From: Chryseobacterium shigense
Lineage (GTDB): Bacteria; Bacteroidota; Bacteroidia; Flavobacteriales; Weeksellaceae
Length of the DNA: 64,000 nt
Direction: 5' to 3'
Assembly: GCF_900156575.1 (NCBI RefSeq)
Contig: NZ_FTNY01000003.1
Location: forward strand, 186,001-250,000
Notes under the pieces: generated by a model
Databases searched by the model: none
What the model was told of the DNA's origin: nothing
The model's input: the letters and a program-made list of their open reading frames with translations, nothing else
Shown here: one piece after another, positions 26,480 to 36,841 of the stretch
Position numbering within the stretch: the stretch's first letter is position 1
Layout: each line of letters begins with the position of its first letter
Position numbers and translations under genes: made by a program

Positions 26480-27031
26480 TTAGTTCTTTTTAAATGGTAA
26501 ACCGAAGTGAGTTAATAATGCTTTCGCTTCTTTATCTGTTTTCGCAGTTGTTACGAAAGTGATGTCCATCCCCTGGATTTTTTTCACTTTGTCAATTACG
26601 ATCTCAGGAAAGATAATCTGCTCAGTAATACCTAAGTTGTAGTTACCTCTACCATCGAACCCGTCTGCTTTGATACCAGAGAAATCTCTGATACGTGGTA
26701 AAGCAGAAGCAGTAAGTCTGTCTAAGAATTCATACATTTTATGAGCTCTCAATGTTACTTTAGCACCTACAGGCATACCTTTTCTCAATTTGAAAGCAGC
26801 TTCGTCTTTCTTAGAGATGGTACCAACTGCTTTCTGACCAGTAATCATTGTTAATTCTTCTACAGCATAATCAATGATTTTCTTGTCTGCAGTCGCATCA
26901 CCTAATCCTTGAGATAGGATGATTTTTTCCAATTTAGGTACCTGCATTACAGATTTGTAGCCAAATTCTTCCATCATTGCAGGAACAATTTTCTCTCTGT
27001 ATATATTTTTGGGTCTTGCTATAAATTCCAT
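26480..27031 (-). CDS. rplE: 50S ribosomal protein L5
   Basis: 183 residues. Typical parts are [41 protein letters not shown] and [16 protein letters not shown]. It binds 5S rRNA and forms an intersubunit bridge. Between rplX and rpsN. Confidence 0.98.
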   Translation of the reverse strand: MEFIARPKNIYREKIVPAMMEEFGYKSVMQVPKLEKIILSQGLGDATADKKIIDYAVEELTMITGQKAVGTISKKDEAAFKLRKGMPVGAKVTLRAHKMYEFLDRLTASALPRIRDFSGIKADGFDGRGNYNLGITEQIIFPEIVIDKVKKIQGMDITFVTTAKTDKEAKALLTHFGLPFKKN

Positions 27032-27044
27032 GTGTTAATTCAAA

Positions 27045-27371
27045 TTATAAAGTTTCACCCGTTTTTTTATCGATTCTTACTTTCTTATCTCCCTCGATTT
27101 TGTAACCGATTTTGATAGCTTTTCCGTCTTTACCAACTAAAGCTATGTTTGAGATATGAATAGAAGCTTCCTTTTCAGTGATTCCACCTTGAGGGTTAGA
27201 AGCTGAAGGCTTAACGTGTTTTTTAACAATGTTAAGACCTGCAACGATAACTCTAGGATCCTTTCCTTCTTTTTTGATCACTTCAATAACTTCACCAGTT
27301 TTACCTTTGATATCTTTCTTACCAGTAGTAATGATTACGTTATCTCCTCTTTTTATTTTTAACTTTGACAT
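27045..27371 (-). CDS. rplX: 50S ribosomal protein L24
   Basis: 108 residues with the KOW motif at the N-terminus (KIKRGDNVIITTGKKDIKGKTGEV). The conserved NIVKKHVKPS follows. An assembly initiator protein of the large subunit. Between rplN and rplE. Confidence 0.97.
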   Translation of the reverse strand: MSKLKIKRGDNVIITTGKKDIKGKTGEVIEVIKKEGKDPRVIVAGLNIVKKHVKPSASNPQGGITEKEASIHISNIALVGKDGKAIKIGYKIEGDKKVRIDKKTGETL

Positions 27372-27393
27372 TTTCTTTTAAAAATTTTAAAAA

Positions 27394-27762
27394 TTAAAGT
27401 ACTTCAGGAGCTAATGAAATGATTTTCATATATTCTTTGTCTCTCAACTCACGAGCAACAGGTCCGAAAACACGTGTTCCTCTCATTTCTCCCGCTGCGT
27501 TTAGTAATACACAAGCATTGTCTTCGAATTTGATGTATGAACCATCTTTTCTTCTTACTGCTTTTTTAGTTCTTACTACGACAGCTTTAGATACCTGACC
27601 TTTTTTAGCATTTCCTGATGGTGTAGAATCCTTGATAGTAACAACGATTTTATCACCAACTGAAGCATATCTTCTTCTGGTTCCTCCCAGAACTCTGATA
27701 ACTAGTACTTCTTTCGCACCTGTGTTATCAGCAACTTTTAATCTTGATTCTGTTTGTAACAT
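27394..27762 (-). CDS. rplN: 50S ribosomal protein L14
   Basis: 122 residues, the invariant length of this family. Start [20 protein letters not shown], centre [20 protein letters not shown], end [27 protein letters not shown]. It binds next to L19 at an intersubunit bridge. Two bp after rpsQ. Confidence 0.98.
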   Translation of the reverse strand: MLQTESRLKVADNTGAKEVLVIRVLGGTRRRYASVGDKIVVTIKDSTPSGNAKKGQVSKAVVVRTKKAVRRKDGSYIKFEDNACVLLNAAGEMRGTRVFGPVARELRDKEYMKIISLAPEVL

Positions 27763-27764
27763 TA

Positions 27765-28019
27765 TTACTTAGCTTTTTCAATGATTCTTACTAATCTCCA
27801 TCTCTTGCTCTTGCTCAAAGGTCTAGTTTCTTGGATAAGAACTGTATCTCCTTCTGTGCATTCGTTGTTCTCGTCGTGTGCAGTATATTTTTTCGTTTTT
27901 AGAACGAATTTACCGTACATCGGGTGTTTCACTCTCGTAGTCTCACTTACAACAATGGTCTTTTCCATTTTATTGCTGGAAACTATTCCGATTCTTTCTT
28001 TTCTTAAGTTTCTTTCCAT
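27765..28019 (-). CDS. rpsQ: 30S ribosomal protein S17
   Basis: 84 residues, OB fold. Seen: [38 protein letters not shown] and [16 protein letters not shown]. Primary binder of the 5' domain of 16S rRNA. Lies between rpmC and rplN. Confidence 0.98.
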   Translation of the reverse strand: MERNLRKERIGIVSSNKMEKTIVVSETTRVKHPMYGKFVLKTKKYTAHDENNECTEGDTVLIQETRPLSKSKRWRLVRIIEKAK

Positions 28020-28033
28020 AATGTATGAAAATC

Positions 28034-28222
28034 TTATTGTTGTTTAGTGGTTAACTCAGTGTTTAGTCTAGCGATCGATCTTCTCAAATCTCTGATTTGA
28101 ATCGGGTTTTCAATTGGACTGATTTTGTGAGCCAATTTCAGTTTTGAATATTGAGTTGTCAATTCAGCAAGTTTTGCTTGAATATCACCCGCGCTTAAAT
28201 TTTTAATATCAGCTTGTTTCAT
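28034..28222 (-). CDS. rpmC: 50S ribosomal protein L29
   Basis: 62 residues, two-helix protein. The conserved [26 protein letters not shown] is visible in the second half. It lies near the peptide exit tunnel. Between rplP and rpsQ. Confidence 0.97.
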   Translation of the reverse strand: MKQADIKNLSAGDIQAKLAELTTQYSKLKLAHKISPIENPIQIRDLRRSIARLNTELTTKQQ

Positions 28223-28233
28223 TGTATCAAAGA

Positions 28234-28659
28234 TTATAGAGGTTTAACAAAATCGTTAGCCACTACGAATTTAGTAACTACCGGTAATTTTTGTGCAGCA
28301 AGTCTTAAAGCTTCCTTAGCAATCTCATAAGATACACCTCCGATTTCGAACATGATCTTACCTGGCTTCACTACAGCTACCCAATATTCCACAGCTCCTT
28401 TACCTTTACCCATACGTACTTCAGCTGGTTTCTTAGTAATTGGCTTATCCGGGAATATTTTGATCCATAGCTGGCCTTCTCTCTTCATATATCTTGTCGC
28501 AGCGATACGAGCAGCTTCAATTTGTCTTGCAGTGATCCAAGCACCTTCTATAGCTTTGATTCCAAATGTTCCGTATGCAAGTTGATTACCTCTTTGAGCA
28601 ATCCCCTTCATCTTCATCTTGTGAACTCTACGGAATTTGGTTCTTTTTGGTTGTAACAT
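28234..28659 (-). CDS. rplP: 50S ribosomal protein L16
   Basis: 141 residues. Start [19 protein letters not shown], conserved [20 protein letters not shown] and [19 protein letters not shown]. It contacts A-site tRNA. A 98-bp gap with an AT-rich tandem repeat separates it from rpsC upstream. Confidence 0.98.
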   Translation of the reverse strand: MLQPKRTKFRRVHKMKMKGIAQRGNQLAYGTFGIKAIEGAWITARQIEAARIAATRYMKREGQLWIKIFPDKPITKKPAEVRMGKGKGAVEYWVAVVKPGKIMFEIGGVSYEIAKEALRLAAQKLPVVTKFVVANDFVKPL

Positions 28660-28668
28660 AATTTCTAA

Positions 28669-28700
28669 ATTTTAGATTTTAGATTTTAGATTTTAGATTT
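28669..28700. repeat. AT-rich 7-bp tandem repeat between rpsC and rplP
   Basis: Four copies of ATTTTAG (28669-28696) and a partial fifth, within the 98-bp gap. On the transcribed strand this is CTAAAAT repeated. The same ATTTTAG word recurs singly in the gap after pncB. Confidence 0.7.
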
Positions 28701-28757
28701 TTTATATTTTAAAAAAGTAACGGTAATTTAAAATTCAAAATTTCTAACCTAAAATTT

Positions 28758-29510
28758 TTAATTATTATTGTTATTATTGTTATTATTCTTTCTAGGTCTT
28801 CTGTTATCTCGGTCTCCACCTCTGTTTCCGCCTCCTGAAGGACCACCTTTCTTCTGTTGTCCCACTAGTGGAGAAAGTTCTCTTTTACCGTAAACTTCTC
28901 CTTTCATGATCCAAACTTTCACTCCTAGTCTACCGTAAGTAGTGTGAGCTTCAGCCCAGTGATAATCGATATCAGCTCTGAAAGTAGACAAAGGAATTCT
29001 TCCGTCTTTGAAAGATTCGCTTCTTGCCATTTCAGCACCGTTCAATCTACCAGAGATTTGAACTTTGATCCCTTCAGCACCCATTCTCATGGTACTAGCG
29101 ATTGCCATTTTAACAGCTCTTCTGTAAGAGATTCTGTTTTCAATTTGCTTAGAGATGCTATCAGCCACTAATACTGCATCAAGTTCAGGTCTTTTGATTT
29201 CGAAAATATTGATTTGAATATCCTTACCTGTAAGTTTCTTCAATTCTTCTTTTAATTTATCAACTTCCTGACCTCCTTTACCGATGATAAGTCCCGGTCT
29301 AGCAGTAGTAATAGTTACTGTAACTAATTTTAAAGTTCTTTCAATATAAATTTTTGAAATACCACCTTTAGATAATCTAGCTTCAAGATATCTTCTGATT
29401 TTGTAGTCTTCAGCGATTCTGTCTCCATAATCTTTACCACCAAACCAGTTAGAATCCCATCCTCTGATTATACCTAATCTGTTACCAATTGGATTTGTCT
29501 TCTGTCCCAT
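28758..29510 (-). CDS. rpsC: 30S ribosomal protein S3 with poly-Asn tail
   Basis: 250 residues. N-terminal KH domain with [20 protein letters not shown], then the C-terminal domain ([27 protein letters not shown] region). The protein ends in a long Gly/Arg-rich region and nine consecutive Asn residues encoded by three AAT-AAT-AAC units. The tail is beyond the conserved core. Part of the mRNA entry channel. Between rplV and rplP. Confidence 0.97.
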   Translation of the reverse strand: MGQKTNPIGNRLGIIRGWDSNWFGGKDYGDRIAEDYKIRRYLEARLSKGGISKIYIERTLKLVTVTITTARPGLIIGKGGQEVDKLKEELKKLTGKDIQINIFEIKRPELDAVLVADSISKQIENRISYRRAVKMAIASTMRMGAEGIKVQISGRLNGAEMARSESFKDGRIPLSTFRADIDYHWAEAHTTYGRLGVKVWIMKGEVYGKRELSPLVGQQKKGGPSGGGNRGGDRDNRRPRKNNNNNNNNN

Positions 29511-29517
29511 ACCTTGA

Positions 29518-29916
29518 TTAATTTTCTTTATTACCTAAGATTAATGTAATGTGGTTTGATCTCTTTCTGATTCTATACCCTCTACCTTGTGGAGCTGGTC
29601 TTAGTCTCTTCAATTGTCTTGCACTGTCTACAAAAATTTCTTTAACGATAAGATTAGCTTCTTCGATATCAGCACCTTCGTTTTTAGCTTGCCAGTTGGC
29701 CATTGCTGAAAGTAAGACTTTTTCTAACTTGTTAGAAGCGTCTTTTTTAGAATATTTTAGGATGTATAAAGCTTTGTCTACTTCTACGCCTCTGATGATA
29801 TCAGCTACTAATCTCATCTTTCTTGGAGAAGAAGGGCAATCGTTATGTAATGCTTTTACTACATCTTGATTTGTTAATTTACGTGCTAATGCACTTTCTC
29901 TTTTTCTTGATCCCAT
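29518..29916 (-). CDS. rplV: 50S ribosomal protein L22
   Basis: 132 residues with the family pattern [21 protein letters not shown] and the exit-tunnel hairpin [20 protein letters not shown]. Macrolide-resistance changes occur in this loop elsewhere; nothing unusual is seen here. Two bp after rpsS. Confidence 0.97.
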   Translation of the reverse strand: MGSRKRESALARKLTNQDVVKALHNDCPSSPRKMRLVADIIRGVEVDKALYILKYSKKDASNKLEKVLLSAMANWQAKNEGADIEEANLIVKEIFVDSARQLKRLRPAPQGRGYRIRKRSNHITLILGNKEN

Positions 29917-29918
29917 GA

Positions 29919-30197
29919 TTATCTACTTCCTTTGTTTTTATTACCACCATGACCTCTGAAAGATCTTGTTGGAGAAAATTCGCCTAACTTGTGACCAACC
30001 ATGTTTTCTGTAACATATACAGGGATAAAAGATTTCCCGTTGTGTACAGCAATAGTTTGTCCTACGAAGTCTGGAGAGATCATAGACGCTCTAGACCAAG
30101 TTTTGATAACTGTCTTCTTACCAGACTCTATGTTTGTCTGAACCTTCTTATCTAAAGTATGATGAATGAATGGTCCTTTTTTAAGTGATCTTGCCAT
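29919..30197 (-). CDS. rpsS: 30S ribosomal protein S19
   Basis: 92 residues. Start [19 protein letters not shown], conserved [22 protein letters not shown] and [15 protein letters not shown]. It forms the 30S head with S13. Two bp after rplB. Confidence 0.98.
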   Translation of the reverse strand: MARSLKKGPFIHHTLDKKVQTNIESGKKTVIKTWSRASMISPDFVGQTIAVHNGKSFIPVYVTENMVGHKLGEFSPTRSFRGHGGNKNKGSR

Positions 30198-30199
30198 AA

Positions 30200-31021
30200 T
30201 TATTTACGTTTAGATATGATATGACGGTTAGACGCTTTGTTTTTCTTTCTGGTTTTGTAACCTTTAGCAGGCATACCATTTCTAGATCTTGGGTGACCTC
30301 CAGAAGAACGACCTTCACCACCTCCCATTGGGTGATCTACAGGGTTCATTACTACTGGTCTAGTTCTAGGTCTTCTACCTAACCATCTGCTTCTACCAGC
30401 CTTACCTGAAACAGTTAACTGATGATCAGAGTTAGAAACAGATCCAATCATTGCATAACATTCAGTAAGGATCATTCTAGATTCTCCTGAAGGCAATTTG
30501 ATGATGGCATATTTTCCGTCTCTTGAAGTTAATTGAGCTGAAGAACCAGCACTTCTTGCTAAAATTGCCCCTTGTCCAGGTTTCATTTCAACACAAGAAA
30601 TAACAGTACCCAATGGAATGTTTTTCAATTTCATTGCGTTACCGATATTCGGCTCTACGCTTTCACCTGAAACTACCTTTTGATCTACTTTGATACCGTT
30701 TGGAGCGATGATATATCTCTTCTCTCCGTCTGCGTACTCTAATAAAGCGATAAATGCAGTTCTGTTTGGATCATATTCTACAGTTTTTACCGTTGCTTCA
30801 ACATCATGCTTGTTTCTTTTGAAGTCGATAATTCTGTATTTCTTTTTGTGTCCACCTCCGGTGTAACGCATGGTCATTTTACCAGTTTGGTTACGTCCAC
30901 CTGACTTACTAATACCAACGGTTAGAGACTTCTCTGGTTTGTTGGTAGTAATTTCCTCAAAATTGTTTACAATTCTGAATCTCTGTCCTGGGGTGATAGG
31001 TTTTAATTTTCTAACAGACAT
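30200..31021 (-). CDS. rplB: 50S ribosomal protein L2
   Basis: 273 residues, usual length. Conserved [20 protein letters not shown], the central RNA-binding domain and the catalytic-centre loop [14 protein letters not shown] with its invariant His. L2 is essential for subunit association and peptidyl transfer. Between rplW and rpsS. Confidence 0.98.
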   Translation of the reverse strand: MSVRKLKPITPGQRFRIVNNFEEITTNKPEKSLTVGISKSGGRNQTGKMTMRYTGGGHKKKYRIIDFKRNKHDVEATVKTVEYDPNRTAFIALLEYADGEKRYIIAPNGIKVDQKVVSGESVEPNIGNAMKLKNIPLGTVISCVEMKPGQGAILARSAGSSAQLTSRDGKYAIIKLPSGESRMILTECYAMIGSVSNSDHQLTVSGKAGRSRWLGRRPRTRPVVMNPVDHPMGGGEGRSSGGHPRSRNGMPAKGYKTRKKNKASNRHIISKRK

Positions 31022-31043
31022 TACTATTATTTATAATTAATAA

Positions 31044-31334
31044 TTAATTTACAGCAAAAATATCGATTACTTCCCCTTCTGCAAGAGTGATAACCGCTTT
31101 TTTCAATTTGTTTGTCTTTCCTACTTGAAGACCTTTTTTAGTATGCTTTGAAGAAACTTTAGGCGCATAAATCATGGTTCTAACGTCTGCTACTTTCACA
31201 CCGTAAGCTTCTTGTACAGCCTTCTTGATCTGGATTTTATTCGCCCTAGGATCAACTAAGAAAGAATAAGCACCTCTTAAGTCTGTAAGATAGTTTGCTT
31301 TCTCTGAAATAACTGGTTTAATAATAAGTGACAT
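31044..31334 (-). CDS. rplW: 50S ribosomal protein L23
   Basis: 96 residues. Seen: IIKPVISEKANYLTD at the start and FLVDPRANKIQIKKAVQEAYGVKV. It forms the docking site for trigger factor and SRP at the tunnel exit. Three bp after rplD. Confidence 0.97.
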   Translation of the reverse strand: MSLIIKPVISEKANYLTDLRGAYSFLVDPRANKIQIKKAVQEAYGVKVADVRTMIYAPKVSSKHTKKGLQVGKTNKLKKAVITLAEGEVIDIFAVN

Positions 31335-31337
31335 GAT

Positions 31338-31967
31338 TTATTTCTTTAAATTTTCCTGGAATTTTTCAACTGCACCTTCTAAGAATACGATCTCACCTGC
31401 ATTCATTAAGTCATATGAACTAATTTCGTTGAAGTTCATTACTTTAGTTTTAGGTAGGTTTCTTGAAGATAAATATACATTCTTGTTAGCTTCAGGAAGA
31501 ACGAATAAAGATTTCTTATCATTCAATGCCAAAGCATTTAAGATAGAGATGAAGTCTTTAGTTTTAGGAGCGCTTAAGCTCATATCTTCCATTACTCTGA
31601 TGCTGTTGTCTCTCATTTTCTGAGATAAAACAGATTTTTTAGCCAATCTCTTAAGAGCTTTGTTCAATTTGAATCTGTAGTCTCTTGGTTTTGGTCCGAA
31701 TACTCTACCTCCACCTCTGAAAGTTGGAGATTTGATATCACCATATCTAGCAGAACCAGATCCTTTTTGCTTCTTAAGCTTCTTGGTAGAAGCAGTAATT
31801 TCGCTTCTTTCCTTTGATTTATGAGTCCCTTGTCTTTGTGCAGCAAGGTACTGTTTAACTTCTAGGTAAACCGCGTGCTGATTTGGCTCAATTCCGAATA
31901 CTGATTCGTCTAGAGTTACTTTTCTTCCGGTCTCCTTTCCTGATGTATTTAATACTACTAGTTCCAT
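31338..31967 (-). CDS. rplD: 50S ribosomal protein L4
   Basis: 209 residues. The tunnel-reaching loop has [25 protein letters not shown], with the core on both sides. In E. coli L4 also represses the S10 operon. Its start overlaps the end of rplC by 10 bases, so translation is likely coupled. Confidence 0.97.
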   Translation of the reverse strand: MELVVLNTSGKETGRKVTLDESVFGIEPNQHAVYLEVKQYLAAQRQGTHKSKERSEITASTKKLKKQKGSGSARYGDIKSPTFRGGGRVFGPKPRDYRFKLNKALKRLAKKSVLSQKMRDNSIRVMEDMSLSAPKTKDFISILNALALNDKKSLFVLPEANKNVYLSSRNLPKTKVMNFNEISSYDLMNAGEIVFLEGAVEKFQENLKK

Positions 31968-32584
31968 TTTCTGATAATTACATAAGAATTTTTAGCTCCC
32001 GGAACAGCACCTTTTACTACTAAAAGATTTTGTTCTTGATCCACTTTTAATACTTGAAGGTTTTGTACAGTTACCTGCTTACCTCCCATTCTACCCGCCA
32101 TTCTCATTCCTTTGAATACTCTTGAAGGATCCGATCCAGCACCGATAGAACCTGGAGCTCTAAGTCTGTTGTGCTGACCATGAGTAGCTTGCATTACACC
32201 TCCAAAGCCATGTCTTTTAACAACACCCTGGAAACCTTTACCTTTAGAAGTACCTGTTACGTCAACAAATTCACCTTCAGCGAATAAATCAACCTTTACT
32301 TCTTCTCCTACTTTCACTTCGTCTACGAATTCTCTGTAGAATTCTACCAACTTAGCTTTTGGAGCAGAACCAGCCTTTTTGAAATGGCCAGCTAACGCTT
32401 TACCTACGTTCTTTTCACTCTTGTCATCGAAACCTAACTGAACTGACTTATAGCCGTCCTTTTCAATGGTTCTGACCTGTAAAACCGAGCATGGACCGGC
32501 TTGAATAACTGTACAAGGAATGTTTTTTCCTTCTTCGTTAAACAAAGACGTCATACCGATTTTTTTACCAATAATACCTGACAT
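31958..32584 (-). CDS. rplC: 50S ribosomal protein L3
   Basis: 208 residues. Start [19 protein letters not shown] and conserved [20 protein letters not shown] followed by [15 protein letters not shown]. It is the first gene of the S10 operon here; rpsJ, which usually precedes it, is 15.7 kb away. A complete promoter lies about 105 nt upstream. Confidence 0.98.
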   Translation of the reverse strand: MSGIIGKKIGMTSLFNEEGKNIPCTVIQAGPCSVLQVRTIEKDGYKSVQLGFDDKSEKNVGKALAGHFKKAGSAPKAKLVEFYREFVDEVKVGEEVKVDLFAEGEFVDVTGTSKGKGFQGVVKRHGFGGVMQATHGQHNRLRAPGSIGAGSDPSRVFKGMRMAGRMGGKQVTVQNLQVLKVDQEQNLLVVKGAVPGAKNSYVIIRKWN

Positions 32585-32690
32585 TGTTTATGTTATAATA
32601 AAATTTATCTTTCTGTTTCTACATTTTTAGGAGGTCTGAAGTAATTTCTACTTTTGATATAGGCATACTACGCCCCTAAAATGGAGTGTG

Positions 32691-32720
32691 CAAATTTATG
32701 AATATTTTTAGAACTGGCAA
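32691..32720 (-). promoter_or_regulatory. promoter of the S10-spc-alpha operon
   Basis: On the minus strand TTG (32718-32720), a 19-nt spacer and TAAATTTG (32691-32698), an exact match to the Bacteroidota sigma-ABfr promoter TTG-N19-TAnnTTTG. Transcription would begin near 32686, leaving a leader of about 100 nt before rplC, long enough for feedback regulation by a ribosomal protein. Confidence 0.75.
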
Positions 32721-32831
32721 ATATTTCATGTAAAATATTTTGATTTTTAATCATTTAGATGTTTTTGAAAAAATCAGGATGAAATTTTCAGAGAAATTAT
32801 TTTGATTTTAAAAAAGAAATGAACACGAAGT

Positions 32832-33596
32832 TTATTTTACGATCACCGAAACCCCTATTTCCTCTAATCCTGCTTTATCCTCATCGCAAATACCACTATC
32901 CGTAATCAGATAATCTATTTTATCCAACGGAGCGATCTTTCCGAATCCTTTTTTATTCAGTTTAGAAGAATCACCCAGAATAACCACTTTTTCGGAACAT
33001 TCGATCATCAGCTGATTCAAATGCGCTTCCGCAGCATTGGAAGTACTGATCCCAAATTCCAAATCGATCCCGTCTACCCCAAGAAAGAGCTTATTACAGG
33101 AAAACTGCCTGAGAATCGTTTCAGAAATAGATCCTACAATAGAAGTAGAGCTCTTCCTCACCTCCCCACCGAGCTGAATAATATTAATATTGGGATTGTT
33201 ACAAAGCTCCAAAGCAACCCTCAGAGAAGAGGTAAGAACCGTAAGCGGACCAAAGTTCACCAGCATTCTCGCAAGATAATGCATTGTTGTTCCGGATGCC
33301 AGTATAATACAGTCATTCTCCTGAATGAGCTGAAGAGCCCCTTTCGCAATATTCTGTTTAGCCTCAACATTGATGTTTTCCTTCTCATCCACATTCCTTT
33401 CATAAGCATACCTTACATGCTTGCTTGCCCCTCCATGGTTTCGGAAAAGCAATCCTAAGCTTTCGAGATAGTTCAGATCCTTTCGAACCGTAACCGACGA
33501 AACATTCAGCTTCTCACACAGATCCTGTACGAGAACATGCCCCTTTTCATCGAGTTCCTTTAATATATCATCGTGCCTTGGTATTAACTTTTCCAT
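32832..33596 (-). CDS. glpR: DeoR/GlpR-family transcriptional regulator
   Basis: 254 residues. N-terminal DeoR winged helix-turn-helix (about 6-58: LDEKGHVLVQDLCEKLNVSSVTVRKDLNYLESLGLLFR) and a C-terminal sugar-phosphate sensing domain (ILASGTTMHYLARML; FLGVDGID). DeoR-type regulators bind a phosphorylated sugar or polyol. The gene is divergent from glpDKF, so glycerol-3-phosphate is the likely effector and the glycerol genes the likely target. ATG at 33596. A TATTTTTG -7 box lies 14 nt upstream. Confidence 0.85.
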   Translation of the reverse strand: MEKLIPRHDDILKELDEKGHVLVQDLCEKLNVSSVTVRKDLNYLESLGLLFRNHGGASKHVRYAYERNVDEKENINVEAKQNIAKGALQLIQENDCIILASGTTMHYLARMLVNFGPLTVLTSSLRVALELCNNPNINIIQLGGEVRKSSTSIVGSISETILRQFSCNKLFLGVDGIDLEFGISTSNAAEAHLNQLMIECSEKVVILGDSSKLNKKGFGKIAPLDKIDYLITDSGICDEDKAGLEEIGVSVIVK

Positions 33597-33610
33597 TCTG
33601 ATTCTTTCAT

Positions 33611-33618
33611 CAAAAATA
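33611..33618 (-). promoter_or_regulatory. -7 box for glpR
   Basis: TATTTTTG on the minus strand, 14 nt before the glpR ATG. The -33 position is poor. It shares the 117-bp intergenic region with the glpD promoter. Confidence 0.4.
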
Positions 33619-33680
33619 CCATTTTTTTCCGAGACCCATAAAATTTCATTTATTTTCTTTTTAGTTTCATTTTTAATTTA

Positions 33681-33688
33681 TACATTTG
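33681..33688 (+). promoter_or_regulatory. -7 box for the glpDKF operon
   Basis: TACATTTG, a perfect TAnnTTTG box, 25 nt before the glpD ATG. The -33 position has a T-rich TTT/TTA. Two AACGAAACAT repeats start three bases downstream and cover the expected start of transcription. Confidence 0.55.
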
Positions 33689-33690
33689 AA

Positions 33691-33711
33691 AACGAAACAT
33701 AAACGAAACAT
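33691..33711. promoter_or_regulatory. direct repeats AACGAAACAT, candidate GlpR operator
   Basis: Two exact copies of AACGAAACAT (33691-33700 and 33702-33711), 11 bp apart, so on the same DNA face. A related ATGAAACGAAACGAA lies at the glpD start codon and an opposite-facing GTTTCAT at 33664-33670. The half-site is close to the E. coli GlpR half-site AACGAACAT as I recall it. Position over the transcription start fits repression. Confidence 0.55.
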
Positions 33712-33713
33712 TT

Positions 33714-35312
33714 ATGAAACGAAACGAAGAAATTAGTAAATTGACCAATGTAAAGGAATGGGACTTTATTGTCATCGGAGGTGGAGCCAGTGGTCTGGGC
33801 TCAGCATTAGATGCAGCCAGCAGAGGATTTAAAACTTTGCTCCTTGAGTCCCACGATTTTGCCAAAGCAACCTCCAGCCGAAGCACCAAACTGGTACACG
33901 GTGGCGTAAGATATCTGGCGCAGGGAGATGTAGGATTGGTGAAAGAAGCCCTGAAAGAAAGAGGACTCCTGGCCCAAAATGCAGCACATGTAGTCAAAAA
34001 CCAGTCATTTATTATTCCTAATTACACCTGGTGGGGCGGAATCTACTATAAAATAGGATTGTCTATCTACGACTTTCTTGCAGGAAAGCTAAGTCTTGGG
34101 AAAACAAAATACATCAGCAAGTCTAAAACCATTGAAAAGCTGCCGACAATAGAACAACATAACCTTGCTAGCGGTGTGGTGTATCAGGACGGACAGTTTG
34201 ATGATGCAAGATTAGCCATCAACTTATCCCAGACGCTGATCGAAAAAGGAGGAAGCGCAGTGAATTATATGAAGGTAACCGGACTTTTGAAAAATGATTC
34301 CGGCAAAATAAATGGCGTGAAAGCACAAGACCAGTTTTCAAACCAACACTATGAACTTCGTGCAAAAGCAGTGATCAATGCAACGGGGGTATTCACGAAT
34401 GACATTCTGAATATGAACAACCCTAAGCATGGTAAATTTGTTGTTCCAAGTCAGGGCATCCATTTGGTATTAGATAAATCTTTTCTGAAAAGTGATGATG
34501 CTATCATGATCCCTAAAACATCAGACGGAAGAGTTCTTTTTGTGGTCCCTTGGCATGACAGAGCATTGGTAGGAACTACAGACACCCTTCTGGAAAACCC
34601 AAGCTTTGAACCCCATGCTCTGGAATCTGAAATCAATTTCGTGTTAAATACCGCAAGACAATATTTAGCGAAGAAACCAACGAGAGAAGATGTAAAATCG
34701 ATGTTCGCAGGATTACGACCGCTGGCCGCCCCAAAAGAAGGAGGCAAAAGCACAAAAGAAGTTTCCCGAAGCCATAAAGTCATTACTTCCGATACCGGAC
34801 TGGTTTCCATCATTGGCGGAAAATGGACTACTTACCGTAAAATGGCAGAAGATACTATTGACAAAGCTGTAGAGATTCTTCACCTAAACGGAGGCCCTTC
34901 TCAAACAGAAAACCTGTCCATCCACGGTAATATGAAAGCGGAACTGGTTGACCGCAGTAGTCATCTGTATGTATACGGATCCGATATTCCCGCTATAAAA
35001 TCATTACAGAACAGCGATCCTCACTATGCTCAGAAAATACATCCGGACCATGGCTTTACCATCGCAGAAGCAGTATGGGCTTTGAGACATGAGATGGCAG
35101 AAACTATAGAAGACATTCTCGCCCGAAGAGTCAGACTCTTATTTTTAGATGCAAGGGCCGCGATCGACAGTGCCCATACCATCGCACAGCTTATTGCCAA
35201 AGAAAAAGGATATTCTCAGGAATGGGCCAATGAACAGGAAAAAGAATTTATTGATTTAGCCCAGGGCTATTTATTAACCCCTTACTCTCCCAAAACTATT
35301 ACTCATAATTAA
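33714..35312 (+). CDS. glpD: glycerol-3-phosphate dehydrogenase (FAD-dependent, aerobic)
   Basis: 532 residues. FAD-binding Rossmann motif [19 protein letters not shown] at about 20-38, the LVHGGVRYL signature (about 59) and the C-terminal DAO_C-like domain ([17 protein letters not shown]). It oxidises glycerol-3-phosphate to dihydroxyacetone phosphate and passes electrons to quinone at the inner membrane. First gene of the glpD-glpK-glpF-OM protein operon, divergent from glpR. Confidence 0.95.
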   Translation: MKRNEEISKLTNVKEWDFIVIGGGASGLGSALDAASRGFKTLLLESHDFAKATSSRSTKLVHGGVRYLAQGDVGLVKEALKERGLLAQNAAHVVKNQSFIIPNYTWWGGIYYKIGLSIYDFLAGKLSLGKTKYISKSKTIEKLPTIEQHNLASGVVYQDGQFDDARLAINLSQTLIEKGGSAVNYMKVTGLLKNDSGKINGVKAQDQFSNQHYELRAKAVINATGVFTNDILNMNNPKHGKFVVPSQGIHLVLDKSFLKSDDAIMIPKTSDGRVLFVVPWHDRALVGTTDTLLENPSFEPHALESEINFVLNTARQYLAKKPTREDVKSMFAGLRPLAAPKEGGKSTKEVSRSHKVITSDTGLVSIIGGKWTTYRKMAEDTIDKAVEILHLNGGPSQTENLSIHGNMKAELVDRSSHLYVYGSDIPAIKSLQNSDPHYAQKIHPDHGFTIAEAVWALRHEMAETIEDILARRVRLLFLDARAAIDSAHTIAQLIAKEKGYSQEWANEQEKEFIDLAQGYLLTPYSPKTITHN

Positions 35313-35323
35313 AACTTTGCAGT

Positions 35324-36820
35324 ATGAAGGAAAAATTGATTCTCGCTCTGGACCAGGGTACGACTTCCTCTAGAGCTATTTTATTCAATCACAGCGGAGC
35401 TATTGAATATATCTCCCAGAAAAATTTTGAACAGATCTACCCTACTCCGGGATGGGTAGAGCATGATCCGAACGAAATATGGTCATCCCAGATATCTGTT
35501 GCCGCAGAGATTATTGCCAAAGCAGGCATTTCCGGACTGGAAGTAGCTGCTATCGGTATTACCAATCAACGTGAAACAACTGTAGTTTGGGATAAAGAAA
35601 CAGGCGAGCCTATCTATAATGCTATTGTATGGCAGGACAGAAGGACCTCAAAATACTGTGACGAATTAAAAGAAAAGGGCCACGCTGAAACCATCAAAGA
35701 GAAAACAGGACTTGTTCTGGATGCCTACTTTTCTGCTACCAAACTGAAATGGATTCTGGATCACGTAGATGGAGCAAGAGAAAAAGCGGCAGAAGGCAAA
35801 TTATGTTTCGGAACGGTAGATACATGGCTGGTATGGAAACTTACCCGTGGAAAAATGTTCATCACCGATGTTTCCAATGCCAGCAGAACAATGCTTCTGA
35901 ACATTCATACGTTAGAATGGGATCAGGAACTTTTAGACCTGTTTGACATTCCGAGATCTGTACTTCCTGAAGTGAAACAAAGCAGTGAAATCTATGGCGA
36001 AACAGCCACTACTTTATTTTCAACTAAAATTCCAATCGCAGGAATTGCAGGAGATCAGCAGGCAGCCTTGTTCGGGCAGATGTGTATCACCCCCGGAATG
36101 GTCAAGAATACCTATGGAACAGGATGTTTCTTATTAATGAATACGGGAACAGAAGCCGTTTCTTCTAAAAACAACCTGCTAACGACTGTTGCATGGAAAA
36201 TCAATGGAGAAGTAAACTATGCTCTTGAAGGAAGTGTATTTGTAGGCGGTGCAGCGATCCAGTGGCTGAGAGATGGCCTGAAACTGATCCGTTCCGCAGA
36301 AGAAGTGAACGATCTCGCAGCAAGTGTTGAAGATAATGGAGGTGTTTATTTTGTGCCTGCCCTTACGGGATTAGGAGCTCCTTACTGGGATCAGTATGCA
36401 AGAGGAACGATTGTAGGGGTAACCCGCGGAACAACCAACGGACATATCGCAAGAGCGACGTTGGAAGGAATCGCATTCCAGGTCTATGATATCGTGAAAT
36501 CCATGGAAGCGGATTCCGGAAGACCAAGTCTGGAACTTAGAGTAGATGGCGGTGCTTCTGCAAGTGATCTTCTGATGCAAATCCAGTCTGATCTTTTCGG
36601 ATTCAAAATTACAAGACCAAAAACGCTTGAGACTACTGCTCTGGGAGCAGCTTATCTGGCAGGTTTAGCCGTAGGATACTGGAAAGACATTAATGAAATC
36701 CAGGCTCAATGGGTGGTGGATGAAGATTTCAATCCGAAAGTGGATAAAGAAAAAGCAGACCGTATGATCCATTTCTGGAACAAAGCCGTGAAGCGTTCCC
36801 AAAGCTGGATCGAAGATTAA
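35324..36820 (+). CDS. glpK: glycerol kinase
   Basis: 498 residues, FGGY kinase. Seen: [19 protein letters not shown] at about 6, [33 protein letters not shown] and the signature [17 protein letters not shown]. It phosphorylates glycerol to glycerol-3-phosphate, the substrate of GlpD and likely ligand of GlpR. It starts 11 bp after glpD and is followed by glpF. Confidence 0.97.
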   Translation: MKEKLILALDQGTTSSRAILFNHSGAIEYISQKNFEQIYPTPGWVEHDPNEIWSSQISVAAEIIAKAGISGLEVAAIGITNQRETTVVWDKETGEPIYNAIVWQDRRTSKYCDELKEKGHAETIKEKTGLVLDAYFSATKLKWILDHVDGAREKAAEGKLCFGTVDTWLVWKLTRGKMFITDVSNASRTMLLNIHTLEWDQELLDLFDIPRSVLPEVKQSSEIYGETATTLFSTKIPIAGIAGDQQAALFGQMCITPGMVKNTYGTGCFLLMNTGTEAVSSKNNLLTTVAWKINGEVNYALEGSVFVGGAAIQWLRDGLKLIRSAEEVNDLAASVEDNGGVYFVPALTGLGAPYWDQYARGTIVGVTRGTTNGHIARATLEGIAFQVYDIVKSMEADSGRPSLELRVDGGASASDLLMQIQSDLFGFKITRPKTLETTALGAAYLAGLAVGYWKDINEIQAQWVVDEDFNPKVDKEKADRMIHFWNKAVKRSQSWIED

Positions 36821-36841
36821 ATCTTTAAATAAAAACTACTC

